From contig JADNRV010000042.1 of the NCBI GenBank assembly GCA_015499995.1, forward strand, positions 284,835-348,834: a DNA stretch of 64,000 nucleotides, in the 5' to 3' direction. A program made the position numbers and the translations under genes. A model generated the notes under the pieces. The model did no database searches. It saw only the letters and a program-made list of their open reading frames with translations, and was not told where the DNA came from. Position 1 is the stretch's first letter. Each line of letters starts with the position of its first letter. This stretch comes from Flammula alnicola. Lineage: Eukaryota; Basidiomycota; Agaricomycetes; Agaricales; Strophariaceae. Below are positions 21,541 through 33,635 of the stretch, piece after piece.

Positions 21541-22953
21541 TCACCCCATTTCGAGTGGAATGCCATCCGTAGGCTCTATGCGACAGATGACCCCAAGCGA
21601 ACGGAGTACCTCCACTTCCTTGTCGAAATCTCGTTTCTCCTCCGGTCCGCAACTTGAACGAGGAATCGCAAGATAAAGAACGGATAAATATGTGCATATT
21701 GAGGACGAGGGTCCAGGGGCTAGCGAGTGGCTCAGAACACGCTCGTTCCTTCTTTTAACCATGGATACGACATCCTTCCCGTTTATGGAGCCTAACTCGA
21801 GCGCAGTTAGCCGAGGAAGTAACTCCCCTGTGGCCAACTTCTCCACTGTGCTTGCATGGACGTGGACACTCAGTGGCAGGTGTAGGAAGTTTATATTACG
21901 GACAACCGTGAAGAACCTCTCCAACTCGTGGTAAGATGTGTCGCGGTGTCGTCTGTTCGGTGGCGGCGTGTTGGATCCTTGTCGTGAAAAGTCAGACAAT
22001 CGTAGGTATCGCAAAGACTTGGTCGAGCGGCGAAGAATATCGGTATACATCTCCATATCCCAGTCCTGAAAAACATCATGCATTTCGATATACAGGTCTC
22101 TAAGATTCGGGAAGCGAAGGAGTGCAAAGAGCCGAGGGTCCTGGGTTGGATAGATGAGTCTGAGGCGCAGTGTTTCTAATTTCTTCAGGGTGATTTCCCT
22201 AGGTGCGAGTCGAAGTTCAGGGAAAGCGGGTTTATGGAACCTGATCTGAAAGAAGGCGTCGCGGAGGGACGACCGCGCTTCGCCTATGATTTTGATAAAC
22301 ACATCGGGCGGCATGGCGGTGGTTCCCATGTCAAGTGCGGTCAACTGCCTCCAAGGTAAACGAAGATCGAAGGGGTGGAGGCCGTTTAGGATGTGCAAGG
22401 TGACTTTGCGAATATATGGAAGGGAACGGAATACCGTGAAGTTCAACCATTGCGCCATTGTGAACGACGAAAGGAGTGTGGGCCCGGTGTTCATAAATGC
22501 AATATCGACCGCCTCGAGAACCCGGAAGCGTCCCTCTTGGATATTCAAGAAAGTCTCGATATCTTGGCCATATAAAAGACACGTAAGGGATTTGATGCGT
22601 TCGGCGTTGGGCCTAATGATCCAGTTGACAATGCTAAAACTCCATCCGCCAGTGACCATATTGAAGTTGAGTGAAAGAGCGTTGTTTCCGCTTCTGAGGA
22701 GGCATCGGGAAAAGTGACCAAGTAGAGTCGAGGAGTGCTGAGGAAGGACGGGTGTAAGATAAATGTGGTCCCAAAACGAGGTGGTAGATTGAACGCCATC
22801 CCGCCATTGCCTCGAAACTTGACTGAGGATGTATCGAGGCTCTTCTGGCCGGAAGGGTAGGCGTACTGGCTCATTCATGCCAGAGAACACGAGAATGCGC
22901 CGGAGAACGTTGTCTGGCACAATGTACGAGTATTGCGAACCTGGCGCTGGCAT
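21541..22953 (-). CDS. F-box/LRR-like protein
   Basis: Single-exon frame of 470 residues with ATG at 22951-22953. The N-terminus reads IVPDNVLRRILVFSG, then PRYILSQVSRQWRDGVQSTT and FWDHIYL. This is the F-box layout (LPxE-like start, hydrophobic helices, V-S-R-x-W-R, then the closing W). The rest is a divergent leucine-rich region with repeating LPYIRKVTLHIL, WRQLTALDMGTT and FPNLRDLYIEMHD blocks. Such proteins link Skp1-Cul1 ubiquitin ligases to substrates. The family is very large in mushrooms and the target cannot be predicted. No intron or frame problem is apparent. Stop TGA at 21541-21543. Confidence 0.85.
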   Translation of the reverse strand: MPAPGSQYSYIVPDNVLRRILVFSGMNEPVRLPFRPEEPRYILSQVSRQWRDGVQSTTSFWDHIYLTPVLPQHSSTLLGHFSRCLLRSGNNALSLNFNMVTGGWSFSIVNWIIRPNAERIKSLTCLLYGQDIETFLNIQEGRFRVLEAVDIAFMNTGPTLLSSFTMAQWLNFTVFRSLPYIRKVTLHILNGLHPFDLRLPWRQLTALDMGTTAMPPDVFIKIIGEARSSLRDAFFQIRFHKPAFPELRLAPREITLKKLETLRLRLIYPTQDPRLFALLRFPNLRDLYIEMHDVFQDWDMEMYTDILRRSTKSLRYLRLSDFSRQGSNTPPPNRRHRDTSYHELERFFTVVRNINFLHLPLSVHVHASTVEKLATGELLPRLTALELGSINGKDVVSMVKRRNERVLSHSLAPGPSSSICTYLSVLYLAIPRSSCGPEEKRDFDKEVEVLRSLGVICRIEPTDGIPLEMG

Positions 22954-24838
22954 CGCTAAAATTTCTGCTGCTGGCGTGATGACGAATGCGATGAGAATGC
23001 AACGACCTTTAGGTCAAGGTTTGGAGAACGACACCTACCAAGAAATTCCTTCCTGTCTCGTCTTGTAAGGGGGAAAAAGTGGTCAGCATGAGTGCAGAAG
23101 GCCAGCTTGGGATGCATCTCACCAGGTTCTTGGATGATAGCTTGATTACGCGTCCCGAAAATCCAGGAGCCGTCTGGCAGGAGGGCGAGGGGTTTTACGG
23201 AATGAAATTGGGGGGAAATTTTTAAGCATGGCTCGGGAATGCTTGTATGAAAAAGATTAAACTGAGGAAGGAAGGAGAAAACCCCCCAAAACAGAAGGGC
23301 GCAGCTTGTCCGTGTTCAACACGGCAGCCAATCGCCCCAAACAATCGGTATTCCCACAATGAAACCCTCTCGGTTGACCAATAATATTTCTTCCCGACGC
23401 ATTCAAACCTTGATTTACGGGCCTGGTATTTACTTACATTGCCGTGTCCGTTGCAGGGAAAGTAAAATTTAAGACTCGAGAGTCGAGGCAAGTGAATCTC
23501 GTACCTCGTGTGGTCCAGGCAGAAATACGCGAGAGCTAAATATCTTCCCTGGATTGCGGACATTAACCAGAGGAGGCAAAGTGAAAGAAAGCGACACGTC
23601 CCTGCTTTCAATGCACGGTTTTGCCTTAATGGAACTGGTTTCAATTGCGGAAAGCTTGTCTGAGGGTCTATTTCTGTTGCCTTGCAAGTGAATACCTGCG
23701 CAAATGTTCTATGATACTTCTACAAATACCCTGAATCGTGATATGCCCACCAAATAACGGTAACCATAAGGTCGTTTAGCTCATGCGGCAATATCAGTAG
23801 AGGAGGTTCCCCACCCGTGTCGTATCGCTGAGAAAATGAGATTGGATGGTATTATAATTCCCCCACGACGTGAAAGTAAAAATTATATTCGCGTCTGAGA
23901 ACATCCTGAACAAGGCGGCCCATGGATTTGTTCGTACAATGTATGTGCATGGCGTGAGTCAATAGTGTCGTCGGGGAGTTCCCAGAAGAACCCTGGTTGT
24001 AGGGCAGTGTCTTCGAGATGTCCGTTGGAGAGAAGTGACCAATAAACAACTACTTATCACGCCGTTAGATGAAAAACCGACCCCGGGTCTTGGGAATCTA
24101 TACGCAAGTTATCTACTATGATTCTGAAGAACGGGCGTAAAAAATATTTACCGGAATAAAAGCCACTCCGAACATTTCGTAAATGATCTGGAAATGACAG
24201 ACAGGACGAGGCTCGCTCGTAACGGGGGCAAGATGCCGACTTTGACTCACATTTATCCGGTTCCCTCATGTATATGAGTGAATGGTACTTATGTTCATCA
24301 ATAGTCGACTCGTCTTTGTGAGGACGTACCTATTTATTTATTTTTACAGAAAAGCTCAAATAACCTACATCATATATATGGGCCATGTCTGAGTTCTCGG
24401 TACCGACATAGCATGTAGACGTAGGAAACATATCGCAATCCGTGCGTCGTTTCCTGGATTTTGTTTCGGGGCTCTCTGGGGTCAAGTTTGGGAATACAAG
24501 TATGAAGGCGATGTCAAGTTGAAAAAGCACACGGTCGTCGGCGTGTGAGCGGCGGGCCGCTCTTTCCCACGCTCTTCCCGCACTGTCAAGTTGTTTCAAC
24601 AACTTTTGACTGTAACCACCACACTCTTTGCAACTGCTTTCGTGGTACCTACGATTGGTAACATAATTGCTGGGTCACACCCGTCCTGTCTTTTACTCGG
24701 CCTCTGGATCAGATATCTGTGCGTTTCCTTGCCAGCTGCTCTTTGTATGTCGGATCTGACATTTCCTTCAAACAGGTTGTGGGTTGTTCGAGCTCACCAC
24801 GTCAAATCCTCCATACTTCTGTCCCACTCAACCTAATC
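22954..24838. other. Intergenic
   Basis: Several minus-strand frames of 65-140 codons (for example 23222-23644) have no recognisable domain, no consistent splicing and poor starts. A pyrimidine-rich stretch at 24740-24838 just upstream of the CFEM gene is its likely promoter/5' UTR. Confidence 0.45.
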
Positions 24839-25727
24839 ATGGCTCCTTCATTGTCATTCAACCTGAAGATATTCCTTGCACTTGGTCTCACCCTAGGCCT
24901 GGTTGCTCACACAACGCGCAAGGTATTGACGCAACGAACCTCCCATCATGTGCAACTCCTTGTGCGGAGAATAATGCTGCCCTCGTTGGATGCAAGTTGT
25001 ACGTGTCTTTTAGACGTGGTACCCATCCCAGAATAATACTTCTTCTCGCTTTTCTATTCTCTTTTGTCCGCAATATATGGACTAATGTTTTGCTTCCAGA
25101 ACCGATACAACGTGTCTTTGCGCTCATCCGGCTTTCGCGTCAGGCACCATGAAGTGCGCAAGCGCTCCTGGCGTCTGTAGCATTGAGGCTCGAAGCTCAG
25201 CTAGCGGAGTTTTAGGGGCAATGTGTGCAGCTCGTACGTCTTTCTTCTAGATACTCCTCTTGTCTCCTTCCCGTCTCCCTGAGCTTCGAGTTTCATCGTC
25301 TTCTTTTTGATGCCCACAAATAACACGCTCACAACGCTTCTATCCACAGAACCTTCATCCACGACCTCTGCGTCGTCTCCTGCCTCCGCCTCCTCAAGTG
25401 CATCCAGCACCTTAACTGCCACTGTTTCCCCTTCCCATACGACGTCCGCCTCTGTTGTCAGCACCACAACTCTTCGTGTTGCCACACCATCTCCACTCAT
25501 TCCCCCGCATCTACCCTACCGTCATAACTGGCCCGAGTAGCCCTGTCAACACTGGTATTGGGACTGGGCTGACAACCTCGCAGTCTGGAAGTAGCACGCT
25601 CGTCGTCGTACAAACTGTGGTCCTACCGCAGACCTCGAGTCTTTCTGGTGCTGCAGCACGACGCGATGTTGGATTTGGCATTGTTTTACCCATCGTACTG
25701 TGCCTGGCTGGCGCCATTCTGTTGTAG
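24839..25727 (+). CDS. CFEM-domain GPI-anchored protein, two frame discrepancies
   Basis: Fungal cell-surface protein whose eight-Cys CFEM domain can bind haem or act in adhesion or host interaction. ATG at 24839 begins a signal peptide (NLKIFLALGLTLGLVAHT). The CFEM core starts LPSCATPCAENNAALVGC, splits at an intron (25000-25098), and continues TDTTCLCAHPAFASGTMKC...GVCS...GAMCAA. A second intron leads to a Ser/Thr-rich stalk. The C-terminus, SGAAARR then a hydrophobic tail ending AGAILL, is a GPI-addition signal with TAG at 25725-25727. The signal peptide and CFEM frames differ by two bases at a CACACA run near 24910 (a 38-base intron is an alternative but would remove most of the signal). 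The stalk and GPI frames differ by one base near a run of five C at 25501. So the gene is either damaged or mis-sequenced. Confidence 0.75.
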
Positions 25728-26034
25728 CTGCCCCATGTCGATCTGTGGATATCGTTGCGCGTCAACAACACTCCGCAGAACCCATTTTCCTTCCATGGCG
25801 TTCACGCTATTCTTTGCTCATTTGAATTTTTCTCCAACCACACCTTGTTCTGTCTGACATCTCATCTCATCCGTCCATCTCACGATCGCTATCTACTGAC
25901 CCCATCGCCAAGTCCATGACGATGAATTATCCTTCATTCCATCACAAACATCATCACCTCCCACTCCACCTCTTTCTAACCATATACCCTCAAAACGTGT
26001 CTGGAACGCTCCCAGTTTCTGTACCCCGCGTATG
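25728..26034 (+). other. 3' flank of the CFEM gene
   Basis: Pyrimidine-rich sequence with no gene feature. The BCAS3 relic begins at its right end. Confidence 0.4.
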
Positions 26035-27992
26035 ACTACCCCTCCGACCTTGCATATACTTTCTTCAACATCCTTCCACACACTTCATACCACCGGTTCG
26101 ACTTCTCGTGAGACTTTTGCGTCTCCTCTTGCATCTCAATCTTCTCCATCTTCGGCAATATCTATTACCAACGCAATATCAACAATAGCACAATCGACAT
26201 TATCAAGTAAATCTATATCATTAGCCGGATTATCTATAGACAACAACGGCAGCAACACCAGCCGTGCGGGGAACGCGAGCCCCGAAGCTTCAGCGCAGCG
26301 GCAGCCGAAGTCTCACCCAGTCTTTGCGCTATCGCTTCGGTTGCTGGCGTACGCCTCTCCGTCTCCGTCCTCGTCTCCGTCGTTGCTCGCCATGTTGAGC
26401 AAGGCTTCTTGTCGCCTATCATCACCATCGACGGCCTCTGGACCTCCCAACGCTGGCTCGAGTCTCTCCTCACCGTTCGGACTCGGCGTTGGTTTAGGGA
26501 AGATCACCATCATGACGCAGGCCGACGTGGGACATGCCGCGCTGAGAGTGGGGGAAAGCGTGTTCAGCGGGATGAAGTTCCTCGGGGGCATCCCTCTGGA
26601 GGCTGCAAAGAGCCGCGTGGGACCTGGGCCCGAGGGTAGAATTGGAGCTTTTGTGAGCCGACCCCTGCGCAGCAGAGGAGAGGGTAGGGGCGCAGGATCG
26701 GGGGTAAGCGGGAGGTTCGTGTCGAGGAGCGCGCCGGATAATGCTGGCTGGTGCAGGAGCTGATGCCACGCAGATGTTGAGAGAGAGGAGTTATTCGAAC
26801 ACGTCGAATTTTTCTGGGTGGATGTTCCTAATAGCCACGGCACGGGCTCTCCTCACAGTCCGAACCCGCATCTGACGACTGTCGCTTCGCATACGAAGTC
26901 TATCGTGGAGAATGGGCACTACATCTCGTTCATCTCTCGCCTCTGCTCTCAGGAACGCAAGGCGCAGCACCAACGAAGATTGACGAATTTAACGCCTCGC
27001 GCAGCCAACCTGTTGCCGATCTCCAGTTCTCCAAGGATGGAACAAGCGTGGCCGCTGTTTTGTGGGACGGGCATCCCGTCAAGGTGTTCAAGCTTCATCC
27101 TACGTCTTCTGTAGTGTTTTCAGCGCGTTCTTGGGCGACCGATGAACCAGCCGGGCTTGACGCTCACGGTCGGGGAAGCAGGAGTCGACGTGAAACGCAG
27201 GTTTATGACTTGTATCGTGGGCGGACAACGGCGATCGTTGAAGAACTCGACTAGGCCGGAGATGGGCACTGGCTTGCTGTTGGGACTCGGAATAGGACGA
27301 TTCATGTCTTCCCTGTGAATCCTTATGGTGCAAAGTTGGATATTCGGAGTCATATGGAGGGCAGGTTCAGGAATGTTGATGTAATCGTGTGTTTTCTTTT
27401 TCTTTGCTTTACTTCTTGCGTGATACTTATTTCTGTCTTCGCTTAGGAACCACGCTTGGCCCCGTTGGTTAGGTTACGTGGATATAAGAACGCGAGTGCT
27501 GAGCGACCGAACGTGCCTCTAGCCTTTACATTCATCTCTCCGTCAGACGTTTTGTCGTCGCCCAACTTGACGCTCCCATTTGCGCCACGTGGTATCACGA
27601 ATTCGCCGATGTTCTTGCCACCGAAGCTCAAGCGCGGAATAAATTACCAGGATGTTCCGATGTTCGACCCCCAGGATGGGATCCTGTCTCTCCGTCGTTT
27701 GACAGTGGAGAAGCATTTGGTCAAGGAACAAGATGTTAGCGGAGGAGTAGCTGCATCTGTCCAAGCTCTCGGCGTTACCAGCATCTTGTTGCCCTGCATG
27801 GGTAACGCTGGGCGGCTCACTTCATCTCCATCGAACAAGGCAAAAGCTACGTCAAGTAAATCACCTACCTCTGCTGGAATTGCCAACCGGCCAATGGAGC
27901 TCGCTGATAAAGAGAGTATCGAGGCCACCCGGGACATGAAACGTGGCCGTGATTGGGTGGAGTTCCTTTCTTGTATTCTTCTACTACCTTAA
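26035..27992 (+). pseudogene. BCAS3/WD40-domain protein relic
   Basis: Matches a conserved basidiomycete WD40/BCAS3 protein (BCAS3 binds phosphoinositides on autophagosome precursors in animals). Recognisable blocks in order: PPTLHILSSTSFHTLHT (26040), HPVFALSLRLLAYASPSP (26320), TQADVGHAALRVGESVFSGM (26515), APTKIDEFNASRSQPVADLQ (26970), then FSKDGTSVAAVLWDGHPVKV, the GHWLAVGTRNRTIHVFPVNP repeat (27260), an intron near 27378-27447, RPNVPLAFTF (27510) and MKRGRDWVEF (27935). An in-frame TAG at 27252-27254 replaces the expected Trp codon in the WD repeat, and frames change between 26760 and 26960. The N-terminal part of the WD domain and the whole BCAS3 C-terminal half are missing. The surviving intron shows it is not a reverse-transcribed copy. 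Confidence 0.7.
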
Positions 27993-28067
27993 TAAATATA
28001 CCAAGCTTATGAATGGCCTGATAACTCCGTATGGCAGAGACATCCACAAACTGCAAGCGCTCTACAA

Positions 28068-30510
28068 TCAGAAAACGACCGCAGGTACACTAAACTTCTC
28101 CTGTAGTATTATGTAGGCCGCCACCATAAGCAAATGTCGGGCCTTCCTGTCCAACCCGCCATCCTTTGGACTCTCCGGACTACGAAGGTAATCAATCAAC
28201 AACACCTTGATATTTTTCCAGTCCAAAAATCCCAGTACTTCAACCCTGTCCCGCGTAATTCGTTCGCTTAAGAAGACCTGGAGCGGAGTATATTCGCTTC
28301 CGGGTCCCCACCCTTGTTGCTTTGGTCGAGTTATCGGCGCATTGTACTGGTCCTTTTTGCGTAGGTAGATTTCCTCCGTAATGTAAGGCTTCACGGCCTG
28401 CCTGAGGATCCACTTCTCAGTGAAGAGCCACTGGCCATTTTGGCCTTTGTAGGGCTTAATCTTTAGCGACCTGAGAACAAATATAAATGGACAGATATAA
28501 TAAAACGAATGAGAGACTTACGGAGGAACGGCATTCATATACTCGACTAACTTGTGATCCAAGTACGGCTGGCGTCCTTCAACTGAGCTGCACATTTCGG
28601 CGCGATCACCCAATTGGTTTAATAGGAGGGGAAGCATCGCATGAGCAGCTGTGTACTAACGTTGAAAATTGAGTGACGCAAAGAAGGTTTAGACAACCAA
28701 AACACGTACCAGGGCAGAGTTTAATGAATGCCAATTCCCACTGGCCATCTTTTCTCTGGCCTCCGGACGCAAGCCCTCAGCTATTGCCATCGTAGGGTCG
28801 GCCACTTCCAAAGTCTCCAAAATCCGGGGGTGGAACAATTTCTCGGGAGTCGTTGTCGTCGCCCATACTCGCGGAGTGCTAATTCCACCCACCATGGATC
28901 GAGACAACTGATGGTCATCGAAGGACATCTCACTGATAGGTATCTGGTCCTGAGCCGGACGTGACCCTTCTATCGCCTTCACCATAGGCTCCAGCTCAGC
29001 TGGAGAAGGAAGAGATAGCCCGAGAGAAGAACCAGCTGGATCTGGGGAACGAAGGTAGTCTACCAGGAGGTAGGCATATCCGCCATGAACCTCGTCTGCT
29101 CCCTCACCGGTTAGGACAACCTACAGGCATTTCATTTTAGGCAAACAAAAAATTATGAGAAATTAATGGAAAATCGACCTTGTAACCCTGTTTCCGGATG
29201 TGCTCTGACAATATAAATTTCCCAGCGGCATGGAGGGTATGAACTGCCATCTCGCTATGATATACGGTGTGTTCAAATTTCGCGACAAGATCGGCTTCTG
29301 TAGGTGTAACCATATGAATTTCAGCTCCAATACTCTCTGCCATTCGTTGTGCGATTGGTCCCTCGTCGAGATCCCTGCGATCTAGTAGGAAAGATGTTAG
29401 TTCTCGAACTTTGCGATTAATAAAGTACGTACCAGGGAAAGAGAGAGTAAAGGTAACAATCTTTGCACAAGGACTCTTCTCTTTCAACAGGGCCGAAGCA
29501 ATACCAGCGATACCGGAACTATCGATCCCTCCACTGAGAGCGACTGCGAGCGGTACATCTGAACGGAGGCGCACACGGACTGCGTCAACGAGACGCTCCC
29601 GTACGCCTTGAACAATATCCTCAACCGTGCGTGTTTCGACAGCCTGAGAGTTTGAGTAGGACTGGTCCCAGTAGGGCTGAATCTTCAACTGCCCCATATG
29701 TGTAAAAATGAGCTGATGCGCCGGAGGTAGCTGTCAATAAGACGTCAGATGACGAGCCTAGATGTCTTCAGGTGAAAAATTACTTTGTAAACGCCCTTGA
29801 ATACAGTCCTGTTATCGTTGAAATCACCGCCTTCACGGATGCTTTGGACATCCCATTCCGCTTTCCAGCCCAATCCCATAAGGGCTTTCATCTCGCTCGC
29901 AATCAAGAGTCGCCCATTGGCCAAGGTGTAGTAAAGTGGTTTGATGCCAAATCGGTCTCTTGCAGCGAAGAGAACCTTGCGACGGGAGTCGTAGAGCACG
30001 TAGGCAAATTCCCCGCGAAGGTGATGAACGAGATTGAAGCCGTGAACCTTGTACCTATTACCTCGTCAATATCAGCTTTCCTAAATATGGTAGGAGTCAT
30101 TTTCTTACAGGTGAATTACCAACTCGGAGTCAGAGTACGTCTGGAATATTCTTCCTTTCGCCTCTAGCTCCAGACGCAACTTGTCGTAGTCATAAAGTTC
30201 GCCGTTAACCACTGCGTGGACATGGCCATCGTCATCATGAAGTGGCTGCTGCCCTCCTTCTACGTCAATAATGGACAGTCTAGCATGTGCGAGACCTAAT
30301 TATAGAGACTGTCGTCAGAGGTGCCGGTTATTCAACCTGACTGATGAAAGGTTACTTGCCCAAGCGACCGTCCTTTGAGATGTAAATCCCAGTCGAATCT
30401 GGACCACGATGGCTTAGAAATGAGACGGAAGAGAGGAGTTGAGACTCGAGGGTGGCATGGTCTGTAATCTCTCCAGGAGAGACGACGTAACTAGCTGTGA
30501 TACCGCACAT
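28068..30510 (-). CDS. Asparagine synthetase (glutamine-hydrolysing)
   Basis: Makes asparagine from aspartate, glutamine and ATP in the cytosol. ATG at 30508-30510 gives MCGITASYVVSPGEI, where Cys2 becomes the N-terminal nucleophile of the class II glutaminase domain. HRGPDSTGIYISKDGRLG and the ELYDYDKLRLELEA region follow. The synthetase domain has the ATP PP-loop VALSGGIDSSGIAG, VVLTGEGADEVHGGYAYLLV and GRQPYLDHKLVEYMNAVPP, and ends with QEKFSVPAVVF before a TGA at 28068-28070. About eight exons with short introns all join in frame. The MCGITA start and overall form resemble the AsnB-like branch more than the canonical ASN1/ASN2 pair (MCGIFA), so it may be a second, specialised copy. No cluster partners are visible. 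Confidence 0.9.
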
Positions 30511-32125
30511 TGTCAATGTAAGAAAATGGAGGACGATGTGGAGTTGATAAACTTTTAGAAGTTACTGAAATACTTCGAAATTGCGGCTTTTTAACAGCTA
30601 ATGGATGAACTTTGGAGTTATGATGTCCTGAGCGGCATGACCGACCTCACAACGACTGCCGTAGGTCACGGATCAATAGAAGCTATGTTCTGCGATGCTT
30701 TTCCAATAATACTACCCTCCAATAATAGGAGCAGCGAAGCCAACTTTGACAGAAGGAGATCTTGCACATTGTCATCGTCTCATATCCATCATGAAGGGTT
30801 CGTAGAAGGTATGTTTTGGCGGTGGCCATGGGACTATATGCATATCTGCCAACGTTCATTACCCTGGCCCATAGCCGGAAGGACTCGTATGCCTGTACCA
30901 GGGTAAGTCTGTTCTTTGGAGGATGCGTACAGACGGGCAGCCTGGAAATGCGGGTTACACTTGACAGTTCCTGCTGACAATAAGCAGCAAGTCACAATTT
31001 GCTCAAAGATTTATTAGGATAATTTTTTTGGATTGCAACGGTCAGAGTCTGAGAGTTGAAGACGAACTCTGGTTGAGTTCGAAGAGTCAAGGATCAGGAC
31101 TGAATATTAATGAATTAAGTTCCGCGAAAATAAAGGCACAAACTCCTCAAGTACACATGGAGATCTCCCACCACACATCAATCACAATGGTAGATTCAAA
31201 ATGCCATTTACCTGGCTCTTTCTCTCACTTCCACCCAACTCGATTTCGTCGGGCCAACTTTTCTTTTAGAAAGCAACATACAATATCTTACCCGGAATCA
31301 GGACTTACGCTGCGAATGAACCCTACTACGGCCACACCAACAGGAAGGTGAAGGTAAAACGCGGACTGAGAATGAAGTGTCTAGAATAGTCCAAACCCCA
31401 GCTGTCTTCCACGGATGATATCCCAGACTTAGAATCACTTCGGTTTCCTATGTCGTACCCGCTTTCCGTTTTCGCGTGGTGCCTTATTCAATTCATCACA
31501 AAAGGTCCAGACAAATCGAAAGATATTGGGGTCGAGAGGTTGGGGTTGAGGCGGGTCCGGTGTTGCGTTGCTGTGTACCCTCGGTGAGTGTGGGTTCTCA
31601 ACAAATCCCTTCCCCATGCTCTGCGTTACCTACGGCGGTGGTATTGAACGGTGCACCTGTTGCAATCGTGGGCTCGGTAGTTGGTTATCCTGTTCCATAA
31701 TCTGATCGGGTCACGGGTTGGTGAACTGTATAGAGTCAAATACCGGGCTGAGGCTCAGAAAACCTGCAGCGGGGGGGTATTCGCTGAGAGACGGCAATTA
31801 CAGCTCTTTTCTATCGAAATCCATCAGGTACATTGCATCGCAGGCGGTCATATCCACGACTGTGGAACCGTGGCATGATTAGATCCATACACGTGATCAG
31901 GTAGATAGCAGTTTTCCATCGTTGTCCCGAATCAGCATCGCTCCTTGTCTGTGTCCATCGTGTCCTGCCCAGCAGATCCGCCGTCTCCAACGGAGATCCA
32001 GTCGCCCCATTTTCTCCAGTGAAAGTGGTAAGATGGCGGTAAGGAGCTACGATGGTCATCATTTTCTCTGGTAGAAATCAGGTGGATCTGCCCCGGGTAA
32101 TGTTAGGTTGATCAGGCTTCAAGCT
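30511..32125. other. Intergenic
   Basis: Short frames (30601-30906 plus, 31435-31617 minus, 31811-32062 minus) lack domains and consistent splicing. The 31435-31617 frame has a protein-like composition but is unsupported. No RNA gene seen. Confidence 0.4.
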
Positions 32126-33150
32126 TCAGTACTCAGCATCGAGTATGTAAGGAATCAGCTGGCGGTATTCAGAATGGAAAAGACAGTTAACGAATGAATG
32201 TTGATGGCCAAAATTAGACGCGAAGGTTGACCGAAGAATGACTTCTGACTTCTGGCTCGAAGCTTTGGTAGCAAAGCTGATAGGCAGGTCTGTTGTCATC
32301 AAATGGAACAGTCCAAGATAGCTCAGCTGCTCTTGGAGTATGCTCCGGAACATGTCGAGGCAGTGCCGCGCAGTATCGCATTGTGCAGTTTGCATAACTT
32401 CTCTCATCTCAGTCGGCTTGCAGTACAAACCGTCGATAACTGAATGATTCTGAAAAGGGCCTTCACGGGCTTCCTAATATTGTTGTCACCAGGGGTAGTC
32501 GGGGTTAATCGGAAGTGGTCACTCACATCATTCAGAAGCCATAGTAAATGGTCTTTCAAACGTCTGTTATCTTGGTCCAGCTCCTTTGCGCGTTTTTGCC
32601 ATTGAGCTGAAGTTTCTCGCAACATTTCGAGATCGACTTTCGCCTTCTCAGCCAAACAAAGGGCCTCTTTGGTGTTGTGTTCTGATTGTCGTAAAGATAA
32701 TCCTAGGCGATCGATTTCCTGTTTTTGATTCTGAACCTTGGCCAACAATGGGATGATACGATCTTGGAAATCATATAAGACATACCATAGTATCATCCTC
32801 AGCCTCGTCAGTCGCGCTTGCAGTGGACACTGAATCCATAAGTTCCAAGTAGACTGGATGGCCCGTCTTTCTGTCGAGAGCGACTCTGCAATGGGGACAT
32901 TTGGGTCTTGCGTCCTGGAAAATCCCGTCCGTGCAGTCTTTACAGTATCCGTGACCTGACAGAATTGAATAAAAAGACGTTAACTATCTAGGCAATACGT
33001 AACGGTAGTATCCATTTAACATGGGGTCTACCGGCTTCCGAGCATGCACAGTGATTAGCTTCACTTACCGCACGGGAAAATAACAATTTCTGGCTTGTCA
33101 CTGACGAGGCGGAGGTGGTTGAAGCAGATGGGGCAGCGAGCGGTGGGCAT
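32126..33150 (-). CDS. RING-finger protein with central coiled coil
   Basis: Probable E3 ubiquitin ligase. ATG at 33148-33150. The RING starts at residue 6: CPICFNHLRLVSDK, VIFPC, an intron, then GHGYCKDC and KCPHCR. This gives the C-x2-C...C-x-H-x2-C-x2-C...C-x2-C ligand pattern (C3HC4). After a short Asp/Glu-rich linker a 49-base intron (gtatgt...gccaag, near 32740-32790) joins to VQNQKQEIDRLGLSLRQSE, which starts a coiled coil of about 60 residues ending DHLLWLLND. A further intron (32481-32525) leads to a C-terminal helical region (YCKPTEMREVMQTAQ, HCLDMFRSILQ) of unknown role, TGA at 32126-32128. All junctions keep frame. Confidence 0.8.
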
Positions 33151-33635
33151 TATATCTGTTAAGAGGGAAAAGACGTCAGCGATAATGTTCACGATCATGA
33201 TATAAGAGGTACGAAGTCTCAACAAACGTTTTGTGCCGCATGTTCAACTCGAGGTCACAATGCACTCAACACGCGGCGTTTGTCCTTGCTTGAACGGCGT
33301 CTTTTCCAAATCCCAGATTGTTTGCTCCGAGCGAAACGAGCGGCGCGTTTGGGAGCCTGAAGCGAGTCGCGGTTTGTCAGTTGTGCTGCCTTCAACTTGT
33401 GCATTAGATTAGGTTTCAAACTCCGCTAGCAGCCCTCTGCGTCGTTGGTCCCAACGTTGCCCCCATCATCATTTCAACGACAAAGACCACATTCGCTCCC
33501 CTTCCATGATCTGTGCCGAGTGCCCGTTGGGTACTTGACCATGTGGAAGGAAGACCATCAGGTTCCTAAGCTTGCGCACATGGACGGTTGGTGCGACACG
33601 CGCACATCTTCAGACTTTCACTATCCAAAACGCCC
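33151..33635. other. Intergenic, divergent upstream region
   Basis: Lies between the RING gene (minus) and an unresolved coding region (plus). Nothing specific recognised. Confidence 0.4.

Noticed and set aside
23222..23644. 140-codon minus-strand frame
   Set aside because: No domain, no upstream promoter-like sequence and no splice partner.
9682..30510. A secondary-metabolite cluster linking the MFS transporter and the asparagine synthetase
   Set aside because: They are 16 kb apart with unrelated genes between them and no synthase, P450 or regulator of a cluster type.
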